A stretch of DNA of 64,000 bases. Origin: Thinopyrum elongatum (taxonomy: Eukaryota; Streptophyta; Magnoliopsida; Poales; Poaceae). Below are positions 36,176-48,147 of this stretch, piece after piece. Numbering within the stretch: position 1 is the first letter of the stretch; every line of letters starts with the position of its first letter. A program made the position numbers and the translations under genes. The stretch covers positions 550,019,368 through 550,083,367 of the forward strand of contig CM022303.1 in assembly GCA_011799875.1 (NCBI GenBank). The letters run 5' to 3'. The notes below the pieces were generated by a model. That model ran no database searches, was not told the origin of the DNA, and saw nothing but the letters and a program-made list of their open reading frames with translations.

Positions 36176-37228
36176 ATGGCCGCCGACTCCGCCGCCTGCT
36201 GCCCGTGGGACGCGCTCCCGGCGCACCTCCAGGAGCGCATCCTCTCCCGCCTGCCGCTCACCGCGCTCGTCCCCGTCGCCGCCGTCTCCCGGGCGCTGCG
36301 CCGCCTCCTCCGCTCCCCGGCCTTCCACGCCCTCCTCTCCCAGCACCGCCTCGATGCCTTCTTCCTCCTCTCGCCGCGCCTCGCCTTCCACCCGCTCTCC
36401 CGGCGCCTCCTCCAGGTGCCCACCCTGCTCGATCCATCTTGCCCTCCCCTCATCTCCTCCGCCTCCCCCTCCTTCCTTGTCACTGCCGACTCGCTCCTCC
36501 GCCTCCCAGCGCTCCCCGACCGCTCCTACCTCATCGCGGTCATCGTCCCGCCCTCACCCTCCTCCTCCTCCTCCAGCCGGGATTACACCCTCGTCGCCGT
36601 CACCACCAACGGCGCCGCTGTCCGCTCGTATTCCCTGGACTCCGCCGATCCCTCCCCACGGTGGGTACCTGGGGCCGAGCTCCCGCTACCATTTGCGATC
36701 CTTGGCAATGCTGCGGTCGCCAGTGACCGTTCTCGGCTCTTTGTGCTTGGCCGGGGTCCGGACGCGCTTCTGGTGCTTGATCTCGAGACCGGGAAGTGGG
36801 CTGCGCCTCCCGTTGTGATGCCGCACGGCCTTACGACGGCGCACCTGTTTGTTCTTGATGATCGGCTATTCTTGGTAGGTGGGGTGGAGAGGTTGGGGGT
36901 GCTGGAGCGGGTGGTGGTGTGGCAGTTGGACAACAATGAGGCAGTGGGATGGGTGGAGGTAGCCACAATGCCGCCGGAGGTGTTCGATGAGTTGGCGGCT
37001 GGTAGGCATGGCAGTTTCTGGCACTTTCAGGCTGCCGACAGAATGGGGACTCTTTGCCTGTACAATGCTTTAGATGGGAGGCTGGTGATGTTTGATGCGG
37101 TGGATTATGTATGGACGATGATGCCACGAGTGTCTGGGTTACACACCAACGAGAGCCGAATGTGGTTTGGGCATGTCTTGGAGCCAGGCGTCAACCTCTT
37201 GCTGGGAGAACGCAGCCCGTGTTCATGA
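36176..37228 (+). CDS. F-box (kelch-type) protein
   Basis: This intact single exon encodes 350 residues. The F-box is at about residues 9-55 (CPWDALPAHLQERILSRLPL, followed by VSRALRRLLRSP). It would bind SKP1 and make the protein a substrate receptor of an SCF ubiquitin ligase. The rest has kelch-like blades with hydrophobic strands and GG or G-W motifs (LFVLGRGPDALLVLDLETGKW, LFLVGGVERLG), a serine run near residue 130, and ends GERSPCS. The start has an excellent context (GGCCATGGCC) directly after a GC-rich 5' UTR. Codon use is strongly GC-biased early and less so late, as in many grass genes. A poly(A) signal AATAAA lies at 37352-37357. Substrate and process are unknown. Confidence 0.85.
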   Translation: MAADSAACCPWDALPAHLQERILSRLPLTALVPVAAVSRALRRLLRSPAFHALLSQHRLDAFFLLSPRLAFHPLSRRLLQVPTLLDPSCPPLISSASPSFLVTADSLLRLPALPDRSYLIAVIVPPSPSSSSSSRDYTLVAVTTNGAAVRSYSLDSADPSPRWVPGAELPLPFAILGNAAVASDRSRLFVLGRGPDALLVLDLETGKWAAPPVVMPHGLTTAHLFVLDDRLFLVGGVERLGVLERVVVWQLDNNEAVGWVEVATMPPEVFDELAAGRHGSFWHFQAADRMGTLCLYNALDGRLVMFDAVDYVWTMMPRVSGLHTNESRMWFGHVLEPGVNLLLGERSPCS

Positions 37229-37351
37229 GGTTGTTTTCTTGGCCTTCATGTGTTGGTGCAATTCTGAAACTTCAAATCATGTTCCCTGAACCGTGTACCT
37301 ATGGTTGTTTGTAAGTAGGAATAACTGGTTCTGTTAGCTGTTTGCTCCAAA

Positions 37352-37357
37352 AATAAA
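37352..37357 (+). terminator. Poly(A) signal candidate of the F-box gene
   Basis: AATAAA occurs 124 bp after the stop codon, within AT-rich 3' UTR-like sequence. Confidence 0.4.
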
Positions 37358-37501
37358 GCAACCTTGTCCTTGTATGTGGCATAATGCTTCAAGCATCCCA
37401 AGTTGTATCATGAAAGAATATCAATGATGAAAACTTTGATAAACCAAAAGGGCTAGATTTCCCTTTTCTGTTTGTCTGTGGGATGAATGTCAGTGCAAAT
37501 T

Positions 37502-37650
37502 AGGGATGTAAGTGGCAAATAAATGGCGTCCGCAATCCCGTTTAGTTAGTTTTTGCTAGCTTGATAGTTCATTTTTCTCAAACAAACAAAAAACCTTTTT
37601 GAACTATCATATCATAAGTGGACTTTAAACGGGACCCGGTTTACATCCCT
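37502..37650. mobile_element. Small Mutator-like MITE with 10-bp TSD
   Basis: The 149-bp element begins AGGGATGTAA and ends TTACATCCCT, perfect 10-bp inverted ends, with a further inverted match inside (CCCGTTTAG near 37540 and TTTAAACGGG near 37625). It is flanked by the exact direct repeat AGTGCAAATT (37492-37501 and 37651-37660). A TSD of 9-11 bp points to the Mutator superfamily. Confidence 0.75.
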
Positions 37651-37660
37651 AGTGCAAATT

Positions 37661-39621
37661 TCTGCATCAATCTTCCCCAAGGTTCTGTGCAGTTTTATTC
37701 CTGGTAGCCATACGCTTGAATGAAACCTTTCTTTTTACATGTACCTCGGTGTTATTTCTTTTACTCGTTAGTAACCGTTTTTGTTTCCACAGGAAATATC
37801 TAACTTCAAGATTCAAAGCCGTCATGTGAGTCAAGGCTGTTGTATCACATAAGCTCAAAATTTCCCAATAATTTTATGTGCAGTTTTTTCTTTTTGTGGG
37901 GGGGGGGGGGCTACTGTTTGTCAGTTAGCATTAGTCAAAGCCCCTCAACATTAGGTGGCACAGCATAATTACTGTCAAAGTGTCTGTCACTGTCGATCAT
38001 ACTGTGTCAAACAAGTAACTCAAACATGTCAAGCCTTGGTAAAATAGTTACCTCTTGTTAGTTTCGTCATGTATTTTTGGTGACGTTCGTTATTGATGCT
38101 ATGACACTCTACATAATGAGCCATTTAGTCATTTCCTTGTGGAAAGCATCCTTTCTAATCTGACATTGAATTCTCGATCATGCTTATCAGTGTTTTCTAT
38201 CTTGCCAGAAGGCATAGAAAAAAAGATTGTGATGCAGTGACAGGCTTATAATTGATGCACAGTCTGATTTGTTTGCTCATTGTCCTGCAGAGCTATCTCG
38301 GTTCTTTTGGGTCAAGTGAAAATGCATTATGTCTTCCGATATTGAATAGGAGTTGGCAGTCTACTGGAGCATAGGCTGAAGAGTTGGGGAGCAGGATTGG
38401 GTGTGGGAGGCAAAGAGAAGGCTTCCGGCCTGTCGAGTCCTCCTCTCTGGTGCCCACCGTGGCCTTGTAGAAGCCGCCCCAAAGAAGTGAGGGTTTCGAT
38501 TCGGCTGGATGTGAGCCTTATCATGCCTTATTTCACCATGGATGGCATTGTATCTTGTACACATACAGTTTATCTAAAAATGTAACTGTTTCGTGTAGGC
38601 AGCCTAACCTTTTTATGTTCTCGCAATGGAAGATTATGTTTTCACTGTAAAACTACTTTACAATCAAGAGAGAAGACTAGTTAGTTCTAATCTTCAAAAG
38701 AAGACGACTGGCCCCCAAGCCCCAAGCTTGTTTATGCAGAGATAGAAGATTATGCTGATCTGCCGGCTCTTATTCAATGAGGGGGTACATGCTATGGAAA
38801 TATTGAGCACGCATAGTGGAGATTGGATTTGGGACTGGGAGCATGTGCCTTTTTTGTGTGAGAGGAGGCCAAAATTTATGTCTTGATTGGATTTGAAGTA
38901 AGCTCGTCTGAGCTTATTTATACACAGATTTAGGGTCAACAGTATTTTGATCCCCATGTTTGTGACCAAATTAGCTCTCCCATGACAGGTGTTCCCCAGT
39001 TTAACCACCAAATATTTGTGGCCGGTGAATTTGCTTTGCTCATCACTGTTTATTTTAGGCATTGGTGCATTTTTGTGCCACTATCCTTCTTTTTTGTCCT
39101 TGTCAATATTTTCTTTTAACCATTTCATAGCTGTCATCCATCTCATAAGCTTTTGGTAAGCTTTCCTTTTTCATGTGCAAAGGCAATCATTGTCTCTTGC
39201 CGTTCAATTCCCACTTCCTTGCACAAAAATTAATCTGTGACAACCCCAACTGTTAACTCCACATGCAAGCAAAGAAATATGATCCATACCTACTTTAGGC
39301 AACATGGCCAAGCCAATGCCAGAGGCATAAAGACAGAGACTTAAACCTGCCTTGGCTTCAGGATGTTGGAGAACTAACACAGTGGGCTGCCCGTGGATTG
39401 ATGGACCTGCTGCTGATCAAGTGATCATGGGCTAGACTTGGTGTTGTTTCAGCTGGTAACTGGCCTTCGATGACTCGTCTAGAAGGTACGCATGTTCAGC
39501 CTGTTTATTACCAATATCTTGAAGACGATATTGTTGCTTTATCAGTTTTCCTTTTTGGGAAGCTAGTCAATCAGTCTAGTTGTTGTGCATTTGCTCACGT
39601 CTGCCTTCTCTCTGTTGTACT
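37661..39621. other. Region downstream of the F-box gene, nothing coding recognised
   Basis: It contains a G run near 37898-37910 and AT-rich sequence. No conserved protein or known element was recognised, although transcribed 3' UTR or intron sequence is possible in the first part. Confidence 0.4.
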
Positions 39622-40689
39622 CAGGGCCGGGCCCATAGTTGTGCTGAATGTGCGGCCCGCACAGGGCCCATAAATTTGGGGGGCCCCAAATTTTAATGGG
39701 CCTAGTATGTATATTTATCAAAAAATAAATCTGTTCCGCTGGGCCGCTGGCGTCCGCGATGCGAGCCAGCCGCCAGGCCGCTGCTCACGAATCTCGATCC
39801 CACGCACCCCTCCAAAAAAAATGAATCGCGATCCCACGTGATCCCACGATCGCTGCTCGATCTTTTCTGGTCGGTTGTCCACGGATTGGCGATGGCAAAA
39901 CGGGATGATCGCATAAAATACGTAATCGGGATGGGAGTTACATATACGATGGCAAAACGGCGATCGCATCGCCTTCGGCCGTCGCTACTTGGCTTCGCCG
40001 CTTTAGCTATTGCCTAGTGCGGTAGTGCCTACAGGATGATCTATCGTCAGTGCCTACAGGAGGATCTGGCCGGCCCTGCTGTTGCCTAGTGCCTACAGGA
40101 GGATCGATCAACGATTCGGCGAAAATCCTCACGGCCGCTCCTCGATTGAAAACGGGATCGTTCGATGGATCGGCAACGGCGACAGTTCCATCCTTCGGGT
40201 GCTCTCACCGTCTCACGGTTTCCATCCTTCGGGTGCTTCACGGCTTCAAAACTGGTAGCATGTCACTGGCAAGTCCTCATTTCTAATTAACTTTAGTTCC
40301 TAAAATCCTAATTACTAATTTTTAATTAACTTTTAGCAGGGATAGTTAGAGATCGATTCTTGCCTTCTCGATTAAAGTAGTTTAATTGGACAGAAGATGA
40401 GACTAGGTGAGTTAGACGGTTCGTCTAATTGTCAAACATTGACGCATAATCTCCAAATAATATCTATTGCCCAATTATTATTTTCTCCAAATAATATATG
40501 TTGACCAATTATTATTTAAGACATTACATTATAGACCCCGCAAAAAAAAAGACATTACATTATATACATTGTAATTTTTTTCTGTGAGATAATATATTAT
40601 AATTTCTCGTTAGTTCATTTTTTTTCTAGCGAGATAGGGTCCATTTTTTAGTTTTGCACAGGGCCCCGGATTTTGCCGGCCCGGCCCTG
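39622..40689. mobile_element. Non-autonomous hAT element
   Basis: The 1068-bp element starts CAGGGCCGGGCCC and ends GGCCCGGCCCTG, and is flanked by an exact 8-bp TSD, GTTGTACT (39614-39621 and 40690-40697). The CAGGG terminus and 8-bp TSD define the hAT superfamily. There is no transposase. The interior holds small direct repeats: GTGCCTACAGGAGGATC near 40050 and 40090, and CCATCCTTCGGGTGCT near 40189 and 40221. Confidence 0.9.
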
Positions 40690-40963
40690 GTTGTACTGGT
40701 GTGGCACTGTTGAAGAAAGCTGTGTCTAATATATCATGCTATGCAGGAACCATGGGAGTGAATCTTCAGCTGGCATACCATGTATAGGGGTCGACTAAAA
40801 TAGAAGCGCAACCCTTGTGGTAAAAGAATAGAATTTTTTTAAACTTCGGCCGTCAGATGAGTTTATAAAGGAGCAGTGTCATGCATTCGACATTTTTCTA
40901 TCCGACGCTTGTCTGAGTTAGTTAATCACCTTAGGATCTAATTGCCATTTTTTTTTTGGGTGT

Positions 40964-41006
<43 letters not shown>

Positions 41007-41405
41007 GGTGGGGTGTGGGGGTTGGGGTGAGGGTTGGCAGGAAAGGATCTAGTAATGTTGCCAGTTGAACAATGATCTAAGGATCACATCGTCGTACATA
41101 ACCAGGAGGTGTGGTATGCAAAGCAATTTCATTTATAAAGGGTACCCCTTTCCTATAATAAAATCTTGCAAGTTCAACAAAACACAAGTAATCCATGCTC
41201 ATCTTTATTTGCAAAATTTCGAACTGTCGTGTTGATGATGTAATTATCATTTGCAGTCAATAAAGATAGTCATGATAGCCTTCCCTGAAAAAAGTGCTTA
41301 CACAGTTTCATCCACTAGTGTTTCTTTGTGTAGCAATGAACGAAACAAGTTGCCCTAAAGTAAGAAATAAAACATGTATCTGTCGAAAAAGAAATGAAAC
41401 AAGTA
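40690..41405. other. Intergenic sequence with a 42-G homopolymer
   Basis: Nothing coding is recognised. The notable part is an uninterrupted run of 42 G (40964-41005) preceded by a T run and followed by GGTGGGGTGTGGGGG. Confidence 0.5.
40964..41005 (+). repeat. Poly(G) tract, 42 bases
   Basis: The run is uninterrupted in the given sequence. Such a tract can form G-quadruplexes and is error-prone in sequencing and assembly, so its exact length should be treated with caution. Confidence 0.85.
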
Positions 41406-41554
41406 CTCCCTCCATTCACAAATATAAAACGTTTTAGATATTTCAATATAGACTAAATAAGAACTGAAATGAGTGAACAAATACAATAAAACGTGTCTAT
41501 ATACATCCGGCTCACAAAAAGGTTGGAACATCTTATATTTGTGAATGGAGGGAG
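41406..41554. mobile_element. Stowaway MITE (Tc1/Mariner)
   Basis: The 149-bp element starts CTCCCTCCATTCACAAATAT and ends ATATTTGTGAATGGAGGGAG, with TA on both sides (41404-41405 and 41555-41556). Ends and TSD are diagnostic of Triticeae Stowaway MITEs. Confidence 0.92.
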
Positions 41555-42092
41555 TAACAAATAAAGATGTGGGGGGGAGGGAGAAAATGTCATCTTTCTT
41601 TGGCCGGCCAAATTGCACCCTCGCCTTCACGTCACCTCCGAGATGTAAGCTTGATGGTTTGACTGTGCGACAACAGTTCACTAACAAGTGTCACCTCCTT
41701 AGAAGCTCACGGTTCGTGCCAAATGGCACATGCCCGTCTAACTTAATTATCCACTGATTTGCTGATGGAACCTCGGACTTAGCGGTCTGGGTCAAGATTC
41801 AAAAGTGCGATTCCGTCCACACATATGTGTAGTTTAAACAAGTCTGTCCCATTCAGAAACAAAACGGCAATCAAATTATCTCCTGCAAACGTATGAGATA
41901 TGACATTTAACCTTGGCATTGTCTACGACTGCCGGCCGGCGAGTGGAATGCTTCGTTTTGGCTATCAGTTAACTTCTCTCCCGTGTGTGTCACTATGACA
42001 CTATGGAAAACAATGTAGCATAAGTGAAGAACTGAAGATATATAAGAACATAACATGAGCATGCACTGACCAGCAAATTAAAGTGAACACAA

Positions 42093-44502
42093 ATGAAGCC
42101 ATCAGGCATGTCCCCCTCTATTTCCCGCCATCTTGCTCCACTGCTTCTGCTCTTGCTGATCCAAGCTCATGTGCTTGTAGGCAACATACTCACCGCAGGG
42201 TCGCCTCTCAGGCCTCCAAATTATATCACCTGCTCATCCGGGGACTATGCGTTTGGCTTCCGTGCCTTTGACGCTGACCCTAGCCGGTTCCTCCTCGGCA
42301 TCTGGTTCAACTTCAACCTCACTGACGGAGCCAACCCTGCGGAGCACAAGGTGGTGTGGTACGCGAAAGAACCAGGCTCAGAGTAATCCGTCCCAGTCAT
42401 GGAACAATCCGTGCTCGGCATCATCAACGGTCAGCTCTCCCTCGCTGACACCACCGGTGCCATCATCTGGGGGAGAAACCCCAAACGTGGCATGCGGCAC
42501 GGCACTGACCTCGTGCTCCAGGACTCCGGCAACCTCCAGTTCCTCGCCTCCCTGGATGGAACTGTCGTGTGGGAGAGCTTTCAGGATCCGACCGACACGC
42601 TCCTCCCGGGGCAGTCCATGGGCCCTGGATCAGCCCTTCAATATTGTATTCTACCTCCTGAACCTTGACACTGGCATTCTGGACGCGAACAGCGCATACT
42701 GGGGGACCGGCACCAACCAACATGGCAATACGGATGGCAACACGACTCTTTTCTTTGACTCGCTAGGGCATGTCTACTACCAAATCAAGAACGGCACGGT
42801 GCCTGACTTGATACCTCCACTTCCGAACTCCACCATCAGTTGCCACCAACACGCAACGCTCGATCCTGATGGCATCGTCCGGGTCTACACCCGGCCGAAG
42901 AATGCCACCGGGGGAAAGAGCAACGTGTCGTGGGCAGTCACCGGCGTAATCCCAAGTGAAGGTTGCAGCACGAGCACCAATTACCAAAGTTTGTGCGGCC
43001 CCAACTCCTACTGTATCAACGCCCCAAATGACCGTCTCGATTGCAAGTGTCCAAGAGGCTACTCTTTCCTTGATGAGCAGCTCAAGTACAAAGGATGCAC
43101 ACAGGGGTTTGTGCCACAAAGCTGTCATGGGAACCACTCTGCCGAGTTTGGAATTCACAAGATGCCAAACACCATTTGGAGATTCGCGGCGTACGAAAGA
43201 TATTCGTACACCACAGAGGACCAGTGTGGAGACATCTGCTTGATCGACTGCCAGTGCACAGCGGCTCTATTTGATGGAACTTACTGTGGTAAGTTGGCCA
43301 TGTTGACAGGTGCTGGACATCAGGGAGAAAATGTTACCATGAAGGCGTTGATCAAGGTGAGGACAAGCAGCCCCTTGGCGCCAGTATCACCGAGGACAAG
43401 CAGCCCCTTGGCGCCGGCGTCAACGAGAAGGATATTGCCTTGTGTGCTACTTGGTTGCTTGGCATTCCTGTTGTTGTCCGCAGCAAGTAGTCTCATGTTA
43501 CATTGCTACCTCAGAAAGAAGACCGCCAACCATGACTTTGTGAGGGCTTACACCGCAAAAGAGCTTTACAGAGGAACCAATGGCTTTCATAAGTTGCTAG
43601 GCAGAGGAGGCTTTGGCGAGGTCTACCATGGGGTGTTGAAGTCGCTACACTCCCCCGACATAGCAGTGAAGAAGCTCATGAGCTCCAATGATTACAGTGA
43701 GAGGGAGTTCGCAAATGGGGTACAGTCCATCGGCCAGATCCACTTACTGCAAAGAGAAGGAGCAACAGATGTTGGTGTTCGAGTTCATGCCAGGTGGTTC
43801 CCTTCGGAGCTTCCTATTCCAGCCTCAGCAGCAGCCGATGTGGAGTTGGCGCGCTGAAGCAGCCCTTGGCATTGCCAAGGGCCTGGAGTACTTACATGAA
43901 GGATGCAATTATCCAATCATCCACTGTGACATCAAGCCCGACAATATATTGTTAGATAGCAAGAAAAATCCGAAGATTACTGACTTTGGGATTGCCAGGC
44001 TTCTTAGTGACCAGCAGATGCACACCACGGTGACCAACATCAGGGGCACGAGGGGGTATATTGCCCCCGAGTGGTTCCAAAGCGACAGGCGCATCGACAC
44101 CAAGGTTGATGTGTACAGCTTCGGTGTTGTGCTGCTAGAGATGATATGCTGCCGAAAGTCCCAGGAGCCAGTGCCTGGTCAGGATGGTGACGACTCGGTC
44201 ATGCTATTCGAGTGGGCCGGTCGGTTGGTGATGGCAGGACCGAGGTTCTGTTTCATAGCAATGATGACGCCATTGAGGATTTGGTCAGAGTGGAGAGGTT
44301 CTTGCGTGTTGCTCTCTGGTGCATTGAGCAGAATCCTTCACTCCGTCCGACGATGCACCAGGTGGCGCAGATGCTGGAGGGTGTGGTTGAGGTTGACACT
44401 CTACCTGCTCCTACAAGCTCCAACTATTCATCGCCGTCGACCTCTTCCATCGACGAAGGGAGCACTCTGTTGTCAGGTGCTGCTACTCTTGAGATAGAGT
44501 GA
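42093..44502 (+). pseudogene. G-type lectin S-receptor-like kinase (LECRK-type) pseudogene
   Basis: The order is a signal peptide (LAPLLLLLLIQAHVLVG), B-lectin domain (LVLQDSGNLQF), EGF-like/PAN cysteine-rich region (CGPNSYCINAP, CKCPRGYSF), a transmembrane helix near 43437-43510, and an intracellular kinase with LGRGGFGEVY, AVKKL, a non-RD catalytic loop HCDIKPDNIL and DFG. Breaks are TAA 42384-42386, a deletion with frameshift near 42640 in the lectin region, a deletion near 43737 removing the segment after QSIGQIH in the kinase N-lobe, and a frameshift near 44215. A 24-bp exact repeat with period 33 (43359-43415) lengthens the juxtamembrane part in frame. Intact relatives sense extracellular signals at the plasma membrane; this copy cannot. 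Confidence 0.88.
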
Positions 44503-44994
44503 TTCGTACTGTACTTTTTACCAAGGAAATGAATATGGGTGCTTCACAGATATTTTGCCAAAGTACAACCAATATAAGTTCACAAATCAAATGTTAGAAA
44601 TCCTTATCAACTTCTCACTCATTTGTCTAATAGATACTAACAGACCAACAGTAGGGTGAGTGAATAATAACCTTGGAGGTAAATAATAACCATCCGGGTG
44701 AAAATAAAATTTTGGAGGGTGAAGAGAAATAGGGTTTCTATGCAAATTTCACTGTCCACATGCGGACAAATTCACTGTTCTGACCCTTGTGCAAAAATTC
44801 AACCCGATTTGACCCTGTTTGTAATTTTTTTTTGGATCTGACCCTTTTGCTACCGCCGTAGATGTTGGCGGTAGGATATAACGGGCTACCGCCATAGTCA
44901 ACGGCGGTAGGATTTTGGTCAACGTGATGACATGGCAACGACCTGGCAAGTGGCTACCGCCACAAGTGTTGGCGGTAGCTCCTGGGTCGAGTTA

Positions 44995-47133
44995 GAGCAT
45001 CTCCAGCCGCGCCCCCAACAGGCCCCCCAGGGTGTCTTTTTTCGCGCCGGCGCCGAAAAAACCCCCCAGTCGCGCCCCCAAGACGCCGAAATCCGCTGGC
45101 TCGGCCCATTTTTGGGCCCGACGATCCCAGGCCAAACCCAGCGCACTGGGGGGCGCTTGGGGGCTCCGGCAGAAGGGAAAACGCGTCTGAGCCACCACTG
45201 TCAGGCGAAAGCGCATCTTGCAGGTCCAGATTCGCCCCCCCCCCTCCCGCGCGCGCACGCCCTCCCGCCGCCTTGCCGATCCCGGCGCCGACCACCCCCC
45301 ACCACCGCTGGGTAGGCCATTCCCCCGCCGAAAAAGAGAGAGGGTTCCGCCGCGGCATCGTCCACTCCGTTCCTAGGCGAGGTTTTCTGACGCTACGGCT
45401 GCGCAGGGCGGGATACCGGCGGCTGCGCGCCTACCATGCCCGCCAGGTGTTCGGCGATTTGTCTGCTCGGCGATGGACTCGGACGACGAGGAGGCGCTCG
45501 CGGCGCTGCTGGAGGAGGAAGCCGATGACGACGCCCAGGACAAAGAGCATCTCATGGTCGTCGCCGCCCTGGCCAGCCTGCTCGCGAGCAATGCAAAGCT
45601 GCGGCGAGGTGGCTCGGCGCCGGGCCGGCTGAAGGCAAAGCAGAGGCATCGACTGGAAGGCTATTGCTTGCTCTACTCTGACTACTTCGTCGACGCTCCA
45701 CTGCACGGCGACAAAGTGTTTCGGCGCCGTTATCGGATGAGCCGAAAGCTCTTCCTCAGGATTGTGAATTCCGTCCGGGAGTTGGACAGCTACTTCAAGT
45801 GCAAGAAGGATTGCACTGGCACACTTGGATTCACCTCACTCCAGAAGTGCACATCAGCTATGAGGATGCTTGCATATGAAGCTCCCGGTGATTCACTGGA
45901 AGACTATGGGCGCATGGCCGAGTCCACGACCATTGAGTGTTTCTACAAGTTCTGCAGGGCAGTGGTGGCAGTGTTTGGACCGCAATACTTGCGATCACCC
46001 AATGCTGAAGACACTGCTCGGATCCTAGCACAGAATACAGCAAGAGGATTTCCTGGGATGCTTGGAAGCATTGACTGCATGCATTGGAAATGGAAAAACT
46101 GTCCATTTGCTTGGCAGGGGATGTACAAAGGCGCCAAAGGCGGTTGTAGTGTGGTACTTGAGGCAGTGGCTACACACGACCTCTGGATTTGGCACTCCTT
46201 CTTTGGTATGCCAGGAACTCACAATGACATCAACGTACTGCAGTGCTCCCCTGTCTTTGCCAAGCTTGTTGAAGGTCATTCTCCTCCGATGAACTTCGAG
46301 GTCAATGGGCGGCACTACAACAAGGGATACTACCTAGCAGATGGCATCTATCCGAGATGGTCCACGTTTGTGAAGACTATCTCAAACCCTGTGGCAGGAG
46401 GCAAGTACTCCCACTTTGCGAAGGTTCAGGAGGCTTGCAGAAAGAATGTCGAGCGGGCATTTGGTGTGCTCCAATCTCGATTTGTTGTTGTCCGGTACAC
46501 CGCTCAGACCTGGTCAAAAGATCAAATGTGGGAGATCATGACTTGCTGTGTCATCTTGCACAACATGATCATTGAGAGCGAGCAGAAAGAGCCAGTGTTT
46601 GACAATGAACCATATTACAGGCAGGCTCCTCTTGCCCAAGTTGATCACCACCTACCGGCAACCTGGACGGCCTTTCTCAATATGCGTCAGGAGATCCAAG
46701 ACCCACTGGTGCATCAACAACTACAGCAGTATCTGGTGGAGCACCTATGGAGGCTCAAGGACAACGCCTAGCTCGACGTGTGATGACATATGAGTTTTTA
46801 TTTGTTGAACTATATAATTTGTATTGAACTATATAATTTGTATTGAACTATTTGATTTCTATTGATTTTATGTGATGAACTATGTGATCAAAATAGCTTC
46901 TGTTCAATTTGTGCCGAAGCACGCCAAATACGGGCAGAAATTGGTCAATTTGCGCCGAAAATGGGCTAAAAAGTAGGCCAATTTGCGCCGAAATTGAGCC
47001 GAAATCGGCGCCTGGGGGCGACCTGGGGGGCGGCGGCTGGGAACCCAATCGCCCCCACGCTGATTTTTCAGCCGGCGCCCCCCCAAGGCGGCGCTATTTC
47101 AAGCCCCTGGGGGCCGAACGGCTGGAGATGCTC
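44995..47133 (+). mobile_element. Complete PIF/Harbinger element nested in the MULE left arm
   Basis: The 2139-bp element begins GAGCATCTCCAGCCG and ends CGGCTGGAGATGCTC, with the 3-bp TSD TTA (44992-44994 and 47134-47136). Subterminal GC-rich sequences on both sides are also partly inverted. It contains one intact transposase gene. The Myb-like second protein usually encoded by autonomous PIF/Harbinger elements is absent, so it would need that partner from elsewhere. Confidence 0.92.
45473..46771 (+). CDS. PIF/Harbinger transposase (DDE superfamily nuclease), intact
   Basis: This open frame of 432 residues has no stop or frameshift. The DDE catalytic residues are visible: D201 in GSIDCMHW, D252 in GTHNDINVL and E327 in [13 protein letters not shown], typical of the DDE_Tnp_4 (HARBI1-like) fold. 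The N-terminus is acidic ([20 protein letters not shown]). The start at 45473 is the first ATG of the frame. The enzyme cuts at the terminal repeats and targets TWA sites; plant relatives work with a Myb-like DNA-binding partner, which is not encoded here. It could be active if the partner is supplied. Confidence 0.93.
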   Translation: MDSDDEEALAALLEEEADDDAQDKEHLMVVAALASLLASNAKLRRGGSAPGRLKAKQRHRLEGYCLLYSDYFVDAPLHGDKVFRRRYRMSRKLFLRIVNSVRELDSYFKCKKDCTGTLGFTSLQKCTSAMRMLAYEAPGDSLEDYGRMAESTTIECFYKFCRAVVAVFGPQYLRSPNAEDTARILAQNTARGFPGMLGSIDCMHWKWKNCPFAWQGMYKGAKGGCSVVLEAVATHDLWIWHSFFGMPGTHNDINVLQCSPVFAKLVEGHSPPMNFEVNGRHYNKGYYLADGIYPRWSTFVKTISNPVAGGKYSHFAKVQEACRKNVERAFGVLQSRFVVVRYTAQTWSKDQMWEIMTCCVILHNMIIESEQKEPVFDNEPYYRQAPLAQVDHHLPATWTAFLNMRQEIQDPLVHQQLQQYLVEHLWRLKDNA

Positions 47134-47136
47134 TTA

Positions 47137-48147
47137 GATAAATACTTCACGTTGCCATGATGTATTGAAGCTGTTTTATGGCTTACTGGCAAGGTCTGTG
47201 CGGTCATAGCACTAGGTCTTGGGTTCGAATTGTGCTCAAGGCATATTTTAATTTTTAATTTTTAGACCAATAAAAATAGAAATAATGTCTAATAAATCTT
47301 AGATATGAATTATTGTCAATTTCTTTTACTTATCTGTAACTATTAGATCTTGGTCGTTGATTGACTGAGTATAATTTTGACCATGTAAATATCATTTATA
47401 AGGAAATATTTTTTAAAGGAATGGCAGGAAAGGATCTTCTCTCTTTCCTAAATACAATCGCACAATGCATATTTCCATATGTACAGGATATGTGCTAAAA
47501 CAAGAAAATGTTTTCTTTTTTCTTTCTTTTCTACCATACTAGAAAAGTTTGGAGCACTTGATGTTAAAAAATATTTGGAGTACCACTCTCATATGTGTGA
47601 GCTATATTCATATAGCAGTGATACATGTATGCACTTACCACTTCAACACGCATGCAATCTAATTATATTCATGTATGTGCTTTATAATTTATGTGAAGAT
47701 TTAAATCAAATTGTGTGTGTGTGTATATATATATATTTTTTTTTTGTTCACGACACAAACATGTGTCATGTCATATGTATCCACACTAGAAAAGTAACAT
47801 ATTAATTAATGTAGTTATCTTAGACCGGTTCAATAATGAAAATAAATTGAAATTACTTAGCGTACGACAAACTCATTTCTAATTTTGGCACGATTAAATC
47901 GATGAACCATGAAGATGCCACCAATGGTGTGTATTCTCCATCATATAGAAGAGGTTTATTTTATTGTACGTGAAGCAACGTGCAAGAGAAATACTCCATG
48001 CTCTAAAAGAATAGTCTACGCTATGAACCAAGTTTGTAATGCCCAATCAAATTTTATTACCATTTATCATGTCTTTCCTTAATTAATACTATTGTTTCTA
48101 GTAATATTATTTTGTTACCATATTTGGACGTAGTACAATGGCCATAC
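47137..48147. other. MULE left-arm remainder and AT-rich interior
   Basis: The first part (to about 47345) completes the left inverted arm, including a tRNA-like stretch. The remainder is AT-rich with short TA and GT repeats (47716-47737). No coding similarity is seen. Confidence 0.5.
47179..47231 (+). other. tRNA-like remnant in the MULE left arm
   Basis: TGGCTTACTGG (47179-47189) fits the RNA polymerase III A box and GGGTTCGAATT (47221-47231) the B box, at normal tRNA spacing. A D-arm-like pairing and a short GTGC/GCAC stem with CAT in the loop can be drawn, but the T-arm pairs poorly. A related pair lies in the right arm on the minus strand (about 48921-48975). It is probably a degenerate tRNA-derived sequence, not a gene. 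Confidence 0.35.

Noticed and set aside
47179..47250. A functional tRNA gene
   Set aside because: The T-arm and acceptor stem do not pair properly and the anticodon loop lacks the conserved T33 in the best alignment.
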